NCBI RefSeq assembly: GCF_001556515.1
Contig: NZ_LSJA01000276.1
Span: 1-57,258 of the forward strand
Length of the DNA: 57,258 bases
Origin: Caulobacter sp. CCH9-E1
GTDB lineage: Bacteria > Pseudomonadota > Alphaproteobacteria > Caulobacterales > Caulobacteraceae
Direction of reading: 5' to 3'
Numbering within the stretch: the first letter of the stretch is position 1; every line of letters starts with the position of its first letter. The notes beneath the pieces were generated by a model that made no database searches, had not been told where the DNA came from, and was given only the letters and a program-made list of their open reading frames with translations. Shown here piece after piece: positions 24,207 to 34,100 of the stretch. Both the position numbers and the translations under genes were made by a program.

Positions 24207-27134
24207 TCAGTAGCGCAGGCGAGCGTTCAGGAAGAACGTCCGGCCCAGCACGTCGTAGGTCGCGGGGTAACCGCTGTTCGACGGCGAGGCGTTGCCGCCC
24301 AGGATCGGATAGGCTTCCTGGGTCAGGTTACGAACACCGGCCGTGAAGGCCAGGCTGTCGGTGACATTCCAGTCGCCCGACAGGTCGATGTAGTTCTTCG
24401 CGCCGATACGCTCGACGGTGTAGGTGCTGGCGGGATTGTCATCCAGCACGTCGTCCAGGTGGTTCCAGACCAGGTTCACGCCGAACTGGTTCATGGTCCA
24501 GTTCACCGTGCTACGCAGCTTGTGGCGCGGGGTCGGGTTGCCGCAGCGCGTGCCGAACTTGTCGGCGCACTTGATCGGGGCCGAGATTTCGTCCGGCGTG
24601 TTCGTCCACTCCCACGTGTTGGTGTAGAGCGAACGGAACGCCAGCGAACCCCAGTCCGGCAGGCCAAGCTTTTCAAGCGTGGTGCGGTAGGTGACGCTGA
24701 CGTCCAGGCCCGAGGTCTTGATCGAGGCCACGTTCTGCGCGGTCAGCGAGATGTAGTCGATCGAACCGTTGGGCAGGCGCCGGATGGCCTGGCAGTACGG
24801 CGAGTTCGGGTTGCCGTTGACCAGCGCGCCGTAGCAGACGTTCATCACGTTCGACGCGCTGCCGCCGAAGCTGGCGATCGCATCGGTGATCTTGATGTCG
24901 AAGTAGTCGGCGGTCAGCGAGAAGCCCGACAGCCACGAGGGCTGGTAGGTGAAGCCGGCCGTGAACGTCTTGCCCGCTTCAGGGCGCAGGTTCGGGTTGC
25001 CGCCCGACAGGGTTTGGGTCTGCTGGTTGGCGTTGATCAGGCCGACGACACTCGCCGCAACGCCCGAGTTGACGCAGGCCTGACGAACGGCGGCGCTCGG
25101 GGCGCCACGCGACGAGCAGGGGTCGGTGGCGCTCGGGAAGCCGTTCGATTGCGGCGCGTACAGGTCGCCGATCGACGGAGCGCGGATCGCCTTGTTGTAC
25201 GAAGCGCGCAGCATCAGGTCGTCATAGACCTTCCACGAGCCGGCGACCTTGTAGGTCTTCGCCGGGTGCGGCTGGCCGGTGTAGTCCGACGTACGGCCGG
25301 CCAGTTCCAGGTCCAGAGACTTGACGAACGGCAGGTCCTTCAGGATCGGAACCAGCAATTCGCCGTAGGCTTCGTAGACGTCGAAGCGGCCCTTGACCGG
25401 CGGGCTGGCGTTGAAGCCGGTGACGTTGCCCGCCGCCAGGTCCTGGCTGGGGCTGTAGTCGAACTCTTCAGCGCGGTATTCGCCGCCGATGGCGAAACCG
25501 ATCGGGCCGGCCGGCAGCGAGAAGAGGTTGGCCGTATCACCGTTGATGGTGAAGCCGCCGTACTGCTGCTCGTAGTCCTGGGCGGCGGTGATGCGGGTCT
25601 TGATGAACTCGGCGGCGGCCTTCGAGATGTTGCCTTGGCCGAACAGGTTGATCGGCACGCAGCCGTTCGAAGGATCGGCGCAGCCGGTGCCGGCGGCGTT
25701 CAGCAACAGGGCCTGCTGGATGCGCGCCAGGCTGGTGTCGCCCAGCAGCGTGTTGGTGCCGTGGGTGTTGCCGTACTGGTAGTAAACGTCGAAGCCGCCG
25801 TTGATGGCGTCGATGTCCCCCTTCAGGCCCAGTTGCATCTGGTAGCCGTAGAAGTTGAACTTCGAAATCCGCGGGCCGACTTCGGTCAGGCGGCGATTGA
25901 AGCTGCCGGTGACGGTGTCGTACAGGCCATCGCCGTCGGTATCGACGTCGGTGAACGTACCCGCGGTCCACGAGCTCGAGGCCGGGATCGTATAGGACGT
26001 CGACGACCCGAGGCTGTTCAGCGCGGTCTTGGCGGCCGCCGTCAGGAACGGGTTGTTGTCCAGCGTGAACCGGAAGGTGCGGCTGCCGATCGGCGTCGGG
26101 GCCAGCTGGGTGGTCACCTGGCTGTTGACGAAGTTGCCCTTGGCGTAGGCGCGCAGGCCCGGCTTGATTTCATAGTTCGCCAGCGACGTGACCGAGAAGC
26201 GCTCTTGCGGCGTCTGGACGTAGTTGACCGGGGCGAAGTTGTAGGTGTCGGTGGCGCTGCTGTAGAGGCGCACATTGCCGTCGGTCAGGAACAGGGCCGA
26301 ATTGGCGGCGCTGTTGGTGACGCCCGGCAGGGTGATGAACTTGCCCGAGACGAAGGGGTCGACGCGGCCCGGCTCGTTGGAGCCCGAACCCGAGGGGACA
26401 AAGCCGGTCTTGGAGGCGTTATCGCCCCAGGCCGTGTTCAGCATGCCGCCACGCTGGCCTTGGGTCAGCGCTTCGCGCTTGTTGTAGCCCAGGCTCAGAA
26501 CGACATTGCCCTTACGATCGGCGAAGTTGGCGCCCATCGTCAGGTCGGCCGAATAGATCGGCGCTTCGCCATTGTCGGTCTTCGAATAGCCGGTCGAGAA
26601 TTCCAGGCCTTCGAAGTCGGTCTTCAGCGTGAAGTTGACGACGCCCGAGATCGCGTCCGAACCGTAAACGGCCGAGCCGCCGCCCGACACGACGTCGATG
26701 CGCTTGATCAGCGCCGGCGGGATCAGGTTCAGGTCGACGGTGCCAGTCTGGGTGGTCGGGGTCTGGCGCTTGCCGTCGACCAGCACCAGGGTGCGGTTCG
26801 AGCCCAGGCCGCGCAGGTTGACGGTGGCGGTGCCGTTGCTGCCGTTGTTGACGGTCGAGGTGATGCCCGGGACGGCCTGCGGCAGGGTGTTCAGCAGGTT
26901 TTCGGTGTTGACCACACCCGACTGCTTCAGTTCCGCCGCGCCCACTTGAGCGATTGGGCTCGACGAGGTCAGGTCGGGACGCGCGATGCGCGAGCCGGTG
27001 ACGACGATTTCCTCGACCTGAGCCGGTTCTTCCGTCGACGTCTGCTGCGCCCAGGCGCCAACGGCCGGCAGCATGACGCCGCAAAGGATCGAAGACGCCA
27101 GCAGGCTCTTTCGACGGCTAACAATACCTAGCAA
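24207..27134 (-). CDS. TonB-dependent receptor (large, Caulobacter type)
   Basis: A 975-residue outer membrane receptor if translation starts at TTG 27134. No ATG precedes the signal peptide closely; the TTG is 5 bases after GGAGG (27140-27144) and is followed by SRRKSLLASSILCGVMLPAV with cleavage near AWAQ. Upstream in-frame Met codons to 27221 lack a leader-like sequence. The plug follows (VEEIVVTGSRIARPDLTSSS, VLVDGKRQTPTTQTG, IDVVSGGGSAVYGSDAISGV) and then a long barrel ending with FFLNARLRY. Its type is the long receptor with a Ser/Thr/Asn-rich barrel abundant in Caulobacter and Sphingomonas. The ligand is unknown. Confidence 0.9.
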   Translation of the reverse strand: MLGIVSRRKSLLASSILCGVMLPAVGAWAQQTSTEEPAQVEEIVVTGSRIARPDLTSSSPIAQVGAAELKQSGVVNTENLLNTLPQAVPGITSTVNNGSNGTATVNLRGLGSNRTLVLVDGKRQTPTTQTGTVDLNLIPPALIKRIDVVSGGGSAVYGSDAISGVVNFTLKTDFEGLEFSTGYSKTDNGEAPIYSADLTMGANFADRKGNVVLSLGYNKREALTQGQRGGMLNTAWGDNASKTGFVPSGSGSNEPGRVDPFVSGKFITLPGVTNSAANSALFLTDGNVRLYSSATDTYNFAPVNYVQTPQERFSVTSLANYEIKPGLRAYAKGNFVNSQVTTQLAPTPIGSRTFRFTLDNNPFLTAAAKTALNSLGSSTSYTIPASSSWTAGTFTDVDTDGDGLYDTVTGSFNRRLTEVGPRISKFNFYGYQMQLGLKGDIDAINGGFDVYYQYGNTHGTNTLLGDTSLARIQQALLLNAAGTGCADPSNGCVPINLFGQGNISKAAAEFIKTRITAAQDYEQQYGGFTINGDTANLFSLPAGPIGFAIGGEYRAEEFDYSPSQDLAAGNVTGFNASPPVKGRFDVYEAYGELLVPILKDLPFVKSLDLELAGRTSDYTGQPHPAKTYKVAGSWKVYDDLMLRASYNKAIRAPSIGDLYAPQSNGFPSATDPCSSRGAPSAAVRQACVNSGVAASVVGLINANQQTQTLSGGNPNLRPEAGKTFTAGFTYQPSWLSGFSLTADYFDIKITDAIASFGGSASNVMNVCYGALVNGNPNSPYCQAIRRLPNGSIDYISLTAQNVASIKTSGLDVSVTYRTTLEKLGLPDWGSLAFRSLYTNTWEWTNTPDEISAPIKCADKFGTRCGNPTPRHKLRSTVNWTMNQFGVNLVWNHLDDVLDDNPASTYTVERIGAKNYIDLSGDWNVTDSLAFTAGVRNLTQEAYPILGGNASPSNSGYPATYDVLGRTFFLNARLRY

Positions 27135-27723
27135 TTCCACCTCCAAAAACTTGGCGCGGCCATCGCGGATCAATGGCGAGCGCTCCCCCCCGACCCTCCA
27201 GGAACCGGGCATTGGGGGCATGGAGGCGGTGTCCGCCGTGTCGGGTCAACCGCAACCCGCGGCGTTGGAGCAAGAAATCTACGTCAGTGTCTCAAATGCG
27301 ACACATTATCGCGCGCCGCGCGACATTGCGGCTATAAAAACCCATCAATTTCAGCAAGATGGACACAACGATACCATTACTAACCTGAAACATTACACAA
27401 TGTTTATCTTAGAATTTATTGATATTCGCCAAAACCCTTCCCAGTAAAGCGTAGCTTCCGATATCGTTTTTCGGGCAATAAAAACTCTAATGTGACAGCT
27501 CGAAAGCGACACAATTCCATCAAGAACGACGTTGCGCGACCACCGGTATCGGTACCATGGCGTCGCAATACAATGCGGAGCCTAAAGATTAGGCCGAAGT
27601 TGCTTTAAGCGCCCATATTTAAGGCTGACAAGGACACCAAGCGGTTGCGCTAGAAGAAGAAGCACCGCTTGAATATAGCGTCGGCAGATTGATGCCGCCC
27701 TTGTGTCGCGTGTCCGAGTTCGA
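27135..27723. other. AT-richer intergenic region, no gene seen
   Basis: About 590 bp between the divergent TonB receptor and oxygenase genes. It is clearly AT-richer than the flanks, and two copies of GCGACACA (27299 and 27508) are present. Apart from the likely promoters of both genes I see no open frame with a ribosome site and no tRNA-like fold. Confidence 0.5.
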
Positions 27724-28455
27724 ATGGCCCTGCATCCGCCCCTGAGAATCAATTCCGATCTGCCGATCGACACGTTCGCCACGCGGTTCGCGCGGGAGGG
27801 TTACGTCCAGATTCCGGTGTTCCTGACGCCGGATGACGCCGAAGCCGTGGCGGGGCTGCTGGAGCCGCTCACCTGGAACATCGTCGCGCCGGACGAGACG
27901 GGCGAGACCCTGGTGATCAGCCCCGACGTCATCAAGAAATTCGGCGAGGCCCAGGTCCGCCAGTTCCTGCAAGGCGCCATCCGACGCGCCGGCAAGACGT
28001 TTTCCTTCGTGCACATGTCCTACGCGCTGCAGGACGAGTATCCCCGCGGACCTGAGGCGCCCATCCATCGCGCAACGGAGTTCTTGGAGAGCCGCGCCTT
28101 CCTGGATTTGGGCGGCCGCGTGATCGGCGCGCCCGAAGTGACGGGCGTTCGGGTCCAGGCGTCCTACTATCGCCCCGGCGACTTCCTGACCGTGCATGAC
28201 GACAGCCACCGCAAGGACCATCGCCTGGCCGCCTTCACCCTGGGCTTCACGCGACGCTGGCGACCGGACTGGGGCGGTCAGCTGCTGTTCCACGACGCCG
28301 AAGGGAACGTCACCCGCGGTCTTGCGCCCGGCTTCAATGTGCTGACCTTGTTCAAGGTGCCGACCGCCCACTCGGTGGCGCAGGTCGCCAGCTACGCCGA
28401 GGCCAAGCGGCTGTCGCTGACGGGCTGGCTTTTGGGCGGCAAGGAGGCCGGCTGA
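27724..28455 (+). CDS. 2OG-Fe(II) oxygenase (prolyl 4-hydroxylase type)
   Basis: A 243-residue 2-oxoglutarate and iron dependent dioxygenase. The metal triad is visible: His158 and Asp160 (TVHDDSH) and His216 (PTAHSV), with a basic residue near 228 for 2-oxoglutarate; the segment WRPDWGGQLLFHDAEGN is typical of the Tpa1/prolyl 4-hydroxylase-like group. No signal peptide. I start at the ATG at 27724; a start seven codons earlier is possible but the family begins near here. The next gene starts at the last base of the stop codon (TGATG), so the two are coupled. Confidence 0.85.
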   Translation: MALHPPLRINSDLPIDTFATRFAREGYVQIPVFLTPDDAEAVAGLLEPLTWNIVAPDETGETLVISPDVIKKFGEAQVRQFLQGAIRRAGKTFSFVHMSYALQDEYPRGPEAPIHRATEFLESRAFLDLGGRVIGAPEVTGVRVQASYYRPGDFLTVHDDSHRKDHRLAAFTLGFTRRWRPDWGGQLLFHDAEGNVTRGLAPGFNVLTLFKVPTAHSVAQVASYAEAKRLSLTGWLLGGKEAG

Positions 28456-29003
28456 TGAGAAACACGATCATGGCCCGCCCTGCCCTCGCGATCGCTATCG
28501 CCCTGGCCCTGATGGCGGGCGGCGCCCTGGCCCAGACGGCGCCCGAACCCGACGTGATCAAGGCGCTGAAGGCCTGTAGCGCGATCAAGGCCGACGGCGA
28601 ACGGCTGGCCTGCTACGACAAGGCCGCCCAGTCGGTCACCAAGGCGCAAGAGACGGGCGACGTGATCATCATCGACAAGACGTCGGCCCGCGCCGCGCGC
28701 CGCCAGGCGTTCGGGCTGAATCTCCCGACCCTGTCGATCCTGGATCGCGGCGCCGACAAGGCCGAAACCGAAACGCTGCAGGCCGTGATCGCGACGGCGC
28801 GCATGGACGCCGAGGGACGCCTGGTCATGACCCTGGAGGACGGCGCGGTCTGGCGTCAGATCGACGACCAGAGCCTTGGCAAGCCGCCCAGGCCTGGCGC
28901 GACCGTCGAGATCCGCAAGGCCGCCATGGGAAGCTATATGATGAAGATCGGCTCGCAGCCGGCCATGCGCGTGCGCCGCAGCGAAGCCGCCGCGGCGCGC
29001 TGA
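28455..29003 (+). CDS. Exported hypothetical protein with a CSAIKADGERLACYDKAA motif
   Basis: A 182-residue protein with a signal peptide (MRNTIMARPALAIAIALALM, cleavage after ALAQ). Two conserved cysteines occur in CSAIKADGERLACYDKAA near 41-58, probably a disulfide in the periplasm; this motif is common in small alphaproteobacterial exported proteins of unknown function. The C-terminal half is predicted beta-rich (VMTLEDGAVWRQIDDQSLG). It is translationally coupled to the upstream oxygenase, so it could be a partner or substrate, but this is not shown by the sequence. Confidence 0.7.
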   Translation: MRNTIMARPALAIAIALALMAGGALAQTAPEPDVIKALKACSAIKADGERLACYDKAAQSVTKAQETGDVIIIDKTSARAARRQAFGLNLPTLSILDRGADKAETETLQAVIATARMDAEGRLVMTLEDGAVWRQIDDQSLGKPPRPGATVEIRKAAMGSYMMKIGSQPAMRVRRSEAAAAR

Positions 29004-29026
29004 CAGCCTGCCCGACCAAGAACAGG

Positions 29027-29944
29027 TCAGACAGCGTCGATCGGCAGCTTCAGATAGCGGACGCCATTCGCCTCCGGCTCGGGAAGTCGGCCGGCGCGGA
29101 TATTGACCTGCACCGACGGCAGGATCAGGCGGGGCATGGGCAAGGTCGCGTCGCGAGCGCGACGCTTGGCCACGAACTCGCTTTCGCTGACGCCGTCGTG
29201 GAGATGGATGTTGTGGGCGCGCTGCTCGGCGACGGTGGTCTCCCAGCGAAACTCGGCGCGCGTCGACGGCAGATAGTCGTGGCAGAGGAACATCCGCGTC
29301 TGGGACGGCAAGGCGAGCAAGCGGCGGACCGAGCCGTACAGGGTCGCCGCGTCGCCGCCCGGAAAGTCGCAACGGGCCGAGCCATAGTCGGGCATGAACA
29401 GGGTGTCGCCCACGAAGACGGCGTCGCCGATGACGTAGCTGACGCAGGCCGGCGTATGCCCCGGCGTATGCAGCACGACGGCCTCCATGTCGCCGATCTC
29501 GAACCGCTCGCCGTCCTCGAACAGCTTATCGAACTGGCGCCCATTGGCCTCGAAATCCGCCCCGAGGCCGAACAGCCCTCCGAACACGCGCTGCACGGCG
29601 ACGATGTGAGCGCCGATCGCGATCTTCCCGCCGAGCTTGGCCTGAAGATACGGCGCGGCGGAAAGATGGTCCGCGTGCGCGTGCGTCTCGAGAATCCAAG
29701 CCACACGCAAGCCTCTGCTCTCGATGTGGTCGATGATCTTGTCAGCGCTGGCGTGACTGGTCCGCCCCGACGCCGGGTCGAAATCCAGTACGCTGTCGAT
29801 GATCGCGCAGGCGTCGGACTGCGGGTCCTTCACGACATAGGATACGGTGAACGTGGCGGGATCGAAGAAGGCTCGCACCTCGGGCTTCACCGCGCCGTCG
29901 ACAAGCGCGGCGGCGGTCTCAAGAGCGGCGTCATGGAGCGGCAT
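29027..29944 (-). CDS. blh: Blh-like metallo-beta-lactamase-fold persulfide dioxygenase
   Basis: A 305-residue MBL-fold protein. The iron/zinc motif THAHADH (His88, His90, Asp92, His93), HTPGHTPACVSY, GDTLFMPDYGSARCDFPGG and CHDY are those of the ETHE1/Blh branch, which oxidises glutathione persulfide to sulfite. No signal peptide. The gene is divergent from a TauE/SafE exporter across a 78-bp region with a perfect SqrR/BigR-like operator, as in BigR-controlled loci where Blh makes sulfite and the exporter removes it. Confidence 0.88.
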   Translation of the reverse strand: MPLHDAALETAAALVDGAVKPEVRAFFDPATFTVSYVVKDPQSDACAIIDSVLDFDPASGRTSHASADKIIDHIESRGLRVAWILETHAHADHLSAAPYLQAKLGGKIAIGAHIVAVQRVFGGLFGLGADFEANGRQFDKLFEDGERFEIGDMEAVVLHTPGHTPACVSYVIGDAVFVGDTLFMPDYGSARCDFPGGDAATLYGSVRRLLALPSQTRMFLCHDYLPSTRAEFRWETTVAEQRAHNIHLHDGVSESEFVAKRRARDATLPMPRLILPSVQVNIRAGRLPEPEANGVRYLKLPIDAV

Positions 29945-29978
29945 GGTCGAATTCCGAGTTGAAAACCGATTTGCATAT

Positions 29979-30002
29979 ATATATTCGAATGTTCGAATAT
30001 AT
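29979..30002. promoter_or_regulatory. BigR/SqrR-like operator
   Basis: Perfect 11-bp arms ATATATTCGAA and TTCGAATATAT are separated by TG. It contains ATTC-N8-GAAT, which I recall as the published binding site of the persulfide sensor SqrR of Rhodobacter. It lies 34 bp before the blh ATG and 20 bp before the GTG of the TauE/SafE gene. Confidence 0.8.
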
Positions 30003-30022
30003 CAACGACCCGTGAGGCGATT

Positions 30023-30799
30023 GTGGACCCTCAGACGATCGTGACCGCGCTGGCGAGCGGCGCCCTTGTCGGCGCGCTTCTGGGAGTGTTCGGCGGCGGC
30101 GGTTCGGTGCTGGCGACGCCCCTGCTGCTGTACGTCGTCGGCGTCCGCGATCCGCATGTCGCGATCGGCACGTCCGCGGCCGCCGTGGCGGTGAACGCGG
30201 CGGCGAACCTGATGGGTCATTGGCGCGGCGGCCGCGTGAAGTGGCCATGCGCCAGCGTCTTCGCGGCGGCGGGCCTGTTGGGCTCCTTCCTGGGATCCAG
30301 CGTCGCCAAGATGGTCGAGGGGCAGCGACTGCTGCTGTTCTTCGCCTTCGCCATGGCCGCCATCGCGCTTTCGATGCTACGCAGACCGCGCTCCGAGGGC
30401 GATCCCGACGTCCACATCACCTGGCCGCTGGTCCGGCGACTGGCTCCGCTGGGCGTGCTGACTGGCGCGGCCGCGGGCTTCTTCGGCATCGGCGGCGGCT
30501 TCCTGATCGTGCCTGGGCTGATGGCGGCGACGGGCATGACCCTCGCCAACGCCGCGGCCTCGTCGCTGGTCTCGGTGGCCCTGTTCGGCGCGGCCACCTC
30601 GCTCAACTACGCGCTGTCGGGCTGGGTCGACTGGAGGATCGCCGGCGTGTTCATCCTGGGCGGCGCGGTCGGCGGGATGTTCGGCGTGAAGGGCGCGGCC
30701 CTGCTGGCCGGCCGGGCGCTGTTGGCGCGCCGGCTGTTCGCCGCCCTGGTTCTGTTGGTGGCGGCCTATGTCGCCTGGCGCGCCTTGGGCGGGCTCTGA
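30023..30799 (+). CDS. TauE/SafE family sulfite exporter
   Basis: A 258-residue inner membrane protein starting at GTG (30023) with about eight hydrophobic segments. The glycine-rich repeats GVFGGGGSVLATPLLLYVVG and GFFGIGGGFLIVPGLMAATG mark the two homologous halves of TauE/SafE transporters. With Blh on the other strand it most likely exports sulfite, the product of persulfide oxidation. The shared operator is directly upstream. The gene ends 4 bp from the convergent ArsR gene. Confidence 0.87.
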   Translation: MDPQTIVTALASGALVGALLGVFGGGGSVLATPLLLYVVGVRDPHVAIGTSAAAVAVNAAANLMGHWRGGRVKWPCASVFAAAGLLGSFLGSSVAKMVEGQRLLLFFAFAMAAIALSMLRRPRSEGDPDVHITWPLVRRLAPLGVLTGAAAGFFGIGGGFLIVPGLMAATGMTLANAAASSLVSVALFGAATSLNYALSGWVDWRIAGVFILGGAVGGMFGVKGAALLAGRALLARRLFAALVLLVAAYVAWRALGGL

Positions 30800-30803
30800 A
30801 GCC

Positions 30804-31136
30804 TCAGCCGGCCGTGCGGTAGATGTCCGACAGCGTGCTCAGCACCCGCGCGGCGTTGGGGTCGCTGAGGCTATAGTAGATCGTCTGGGCCACGCGCCGG
30901 GTGGAGACCAGGCCCTCGGCGCGCATCTTGGCCAGATGCTGCGAGGTCGCCGATTGGGCGAGGCCGGCGTGGTCCGACAGCTCCCCGACCGAGGCCTCGC
31001 CGTCCGCCAGGCGGCACAGCAGAAGCAGCCGTTGCTCGCTGGCCAGCAGCTTCAGCAGGCGCGCGGCGTCGCTGGCGCAGGCGCGCAGGTCGGCGACGTC
31101 GGACGGCGAATGGCAGGAAATGGCGGGAGCAGTCAT
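30804..31136 (-). CDS. bigR: ArsR-family regulator, BigR/SqrR-like persulfide sensor
   Basis: A 110-residue winged-helix regulator (ATG 31136; a TTG at 31145 is possible). The helix-turn-helix is VGELSDHAGLAQSATSQHLAKM followed by the wing RRVAQTIYYSLSD, close to BigR and SqrR. With this start its cysteines are Cys8, Cys20 and Cys41 (LLCRLADGE); Cys41 corresponds to the reactive Cys41/42 of SqrR/BigR. The partner cysteine near 107/108 is missing, since the protein ends DIYRTAG. It is the last gene of the rhodanese-HlyD-RND operon, 31 bp after the pump gene, and is the obvious candidate to bind the two ATTC-N8-type sites. Confidence 0.85.
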   Translation of the reverse strand: MTAPAISCHSPSDVADLRACASDAARLLKLLASEQRLLLLCRLADGEASVGELSDHAGLAQSATSQHLAKMRAEGLVSTRRVAQTIYYSLSDPNAARVLSTLSDIYRTAG

Positions 31137-31167
31137 TAGAGCCAATGTAGAAACAAGGGTTTCAGGA

Positions 31168-34100
31168 TCAAGCAGTCTTGGGCCTCACGGGAGCCTCCGC
31201 GTCGCGCAGGACGACATAGATCGCCGGAATGACCAGGACCGTCAGGACGGTGGACGAGGCCAGGCCGAACAGCAGGGAGATGGCCAGCCCCTGGAAGATC
31301 GGGTCGGTCAGGATCACCGCCGCGCCGATCATCGCCGCCAGGGCGGTCAGCAGGATCGGCTTGAAGCGGATCGCGCCCGCCGTCAGCAGCACCTCGCGCA
31401 GCGGCTTTCCGTCCTCGGCGCTGTGGCGGATGAAATCCACCAGCAGGATCGAATTGCGGACGATGATCCCGGCCAGGGCGATGAAGCCGATCATCGAGGT
31501 CGCGGTGAACGGCGCCCGGAACAGGATGTGGCCCAGCACGATGCCGACCAGGGTCAGCGGGATTGGCGTCAGGATCACCAGAGGCAGGCGGAAGCTTTTG
31601 AACTGCGCCACCACCAGGACATAGATGCCCAGGATCGCCACGCCGAACGCCGCGCCCATGTCGCGGAAGGTCACCCAGGTGATCTCCCACTCGCCGTCCC
31701 ACAGCACGGTCGGCCGGCTCTCGTCCGCGGGCTGGCCGTGCATGCGGATATCGGGCTTGGGCGTCGCGCCCCAATCCATGTCGCGCAAGCGCTTGTCGAC
31801 GTCCATCATGCCGTAGATCGGCGCCTCGTAGGCGCCGGCCAGCTCGGCCATGACCATGTCGACGTCGCGACCGTCGCGACGGAACACGTGGGTCGAGCCC
31901 GCCTCGCGCTTGGCCTCGACGACTTCCGAAAGTTCGACCAGACGGCCGTTGGCCGCCCGCGCCACCGGCGTCGAGCCCAGGGTCTCGCCCCAGGTGCGCG
32001 CGCTTTGCGGCAGGCGAACCGAGATTTCCAGGGGATCGCGACCTTCGCCGCGATGGGCGTAGCCGACCACCTGCCCGCCGAACGCCGCGCCGATGGAGTC
32101 GAGCACGTCGCGGTCAGCGACGCCCAAGGCCTCCAGACGCGATCGGTCGGGAACCAGTCGCAGGGTGGGACGGGGGGCGCCCCAGCTGTCGTCGATGTCG
32201 ACGATGTAGGGAACGGCGTGGAACGTCGCCTTGACGCGCTCGGCGACCGCGCGGCGGGTGGCGGCGTCCGGGCCGTAGATCTCGGCCAGCAGGGTCGCCA
32301 TGACCGGCGGTCCGGGCGGCGCCTCGACCACCTTGATGGCCGCGCCGGCCGGCAGAGCCACCCGCGCCAGGCGCTCGCGCAGATCCAGGGCCACGGCGTG
32401 GCTCGAGCGCTTGCGTTCGTCCTTCGGCGCCAGGGCGACGGAGAGGTCGCCCTGCTCGGGACGGCCGCGCAGATAGTAGTGGCGAACCAGGCCGTTGAAA
32501 TTGAACGGCGAGGCGGTCCCCGCATAGGAATCGATCGCGACCGTCTCGGGCAGGGTTCCGGCGATGGCGGCCGCCTGGGCCAGGGTGCGCTGCGTGATCT
32601 CCAGCGACGTGCCTTCCGGCATGTCCAGCACCACCTGCAGCTCGGACTTGTTGTCGAACGGCAGCAGCTTCACCGTCACCGTCTTGGTGGCGAACATCGC
32701 GCAGGCCAGCAGGGTCGCGACGCCGACCCCGCCCAGGAACATCCAGGCCGAGCGGCGGTCCCGGATCACGCGGCCGGCGACCCGGCGATACAGCGCGCCC
32801 AGCTTGCCTTCGTCATCATGGCCGTGGCCGCTCGGCGCGCCTTCCAGCGCCTTGCGGGCGAAGCGGACCATCAGCCACGGCGCGATGACCACGGCCACGA
32901 AGAACGAGAACACCATGGCCGCAGAGGCGTTGACCGGGATCGGAGCCATGTAGGGGCCCATCAGACCGGAAACGAACAGCATCGGCAGCAAGGCGGAAAC
33001 GACCGTCAGCGTGGCCACGACCGTGGGATTGCCAACCTCGGCCACCGCCTCGACGGCGGCTTCGATCCGGCCGCGTCCGTCGTTCATCGCCCAGTGGCGG
33101 GCGATGTTCTCGATCATGACGATGGCGTCGTCGACCAGGATGCCGATCGAGAAGATCAGGGCGAACAGGCTGACGCGATTGATCGTGTAGCCCATCAGGT
33201 TCGAGGCGAAGAGCGTCAGCAGGATGGTGGTTGGAATGACCACCGCGGTGACGCCCGCCTCTCGCCAGCCGATCGCCAGGCCGATCAGCACGACGATCGA
33301 GACCGTCGCCAGACCCAGGTGGAACAGCAGCTCGTTGGCCTTTTCATTGGCGGTCGCGCCGTAGTCGCGGGTGACGTCGACATTCAGCGTCTCGGGCAGC
33401 AGCGAGCCCTTCAGGGCCTCGACGCGATCCAGCACCGCCTTGGAGACGACCACGGCGTTGGCGCCCTTGCGCTTGGCGATGGCCAGGCTGACCGCCGGAG
33501 CTTCACTCCAGCCGTTCTCGAAACGCGCGTAGCGGCGGACCTGGGTCTGATCCTCGCGCGGGCCCTCGGCGACGTCGGCGACGTCGCGGACATAGACCGC
33601 CTCGCCCTTGGCCGACGGCAGGGCCAGCAAACCGATCTCGGCCGCGCTCTTCAGGTCGCGCCCGGCGGTGACAGCGACCGCCTCGCCGCCGTTGCGCACG
33701 TCGCCAGCCGGGAAGGCGCGGGTCGCCTGCCGGATGGTGTCCATCAGCGCGCCCATCGACACGCCGCGCAAAGCCAAACGCGCGGGGTCGGGCGTGACGC
33801 GGATCTCGCGGGGACGACCGCCGACGATGAAGGTCAGTCCCACGTCGTCGACCTTGGCGACCTCGGTCTTCAGCTTGCCGGCGACCTCGCGCAGGCTCTC
33901 GTCGGTCCAGCGGTTTTCGTAGCCCGGCTTGGGCGACAGGGTCAGGACCAGGCTTGGCACGTCATTGATGCCGCGGGTCTGGATCAGCGGCTCGGGGACG
34001 CCAGCGGGAATCCGGTCGTAGTTGGCGCGAACCTTCTCGTGGATGCGCACGGCCGCCGCGTCGGGATCGACACCGACCTTGAAGCGGGCCGTGACCATCA

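Noticed and set aside
24144..27131. A 995-codon plus-strand frame opposite the second TonB receptor
   Set aside because: Valine/arginine-rich shadow; the receptor on the minus strand has plug and signal peptide.
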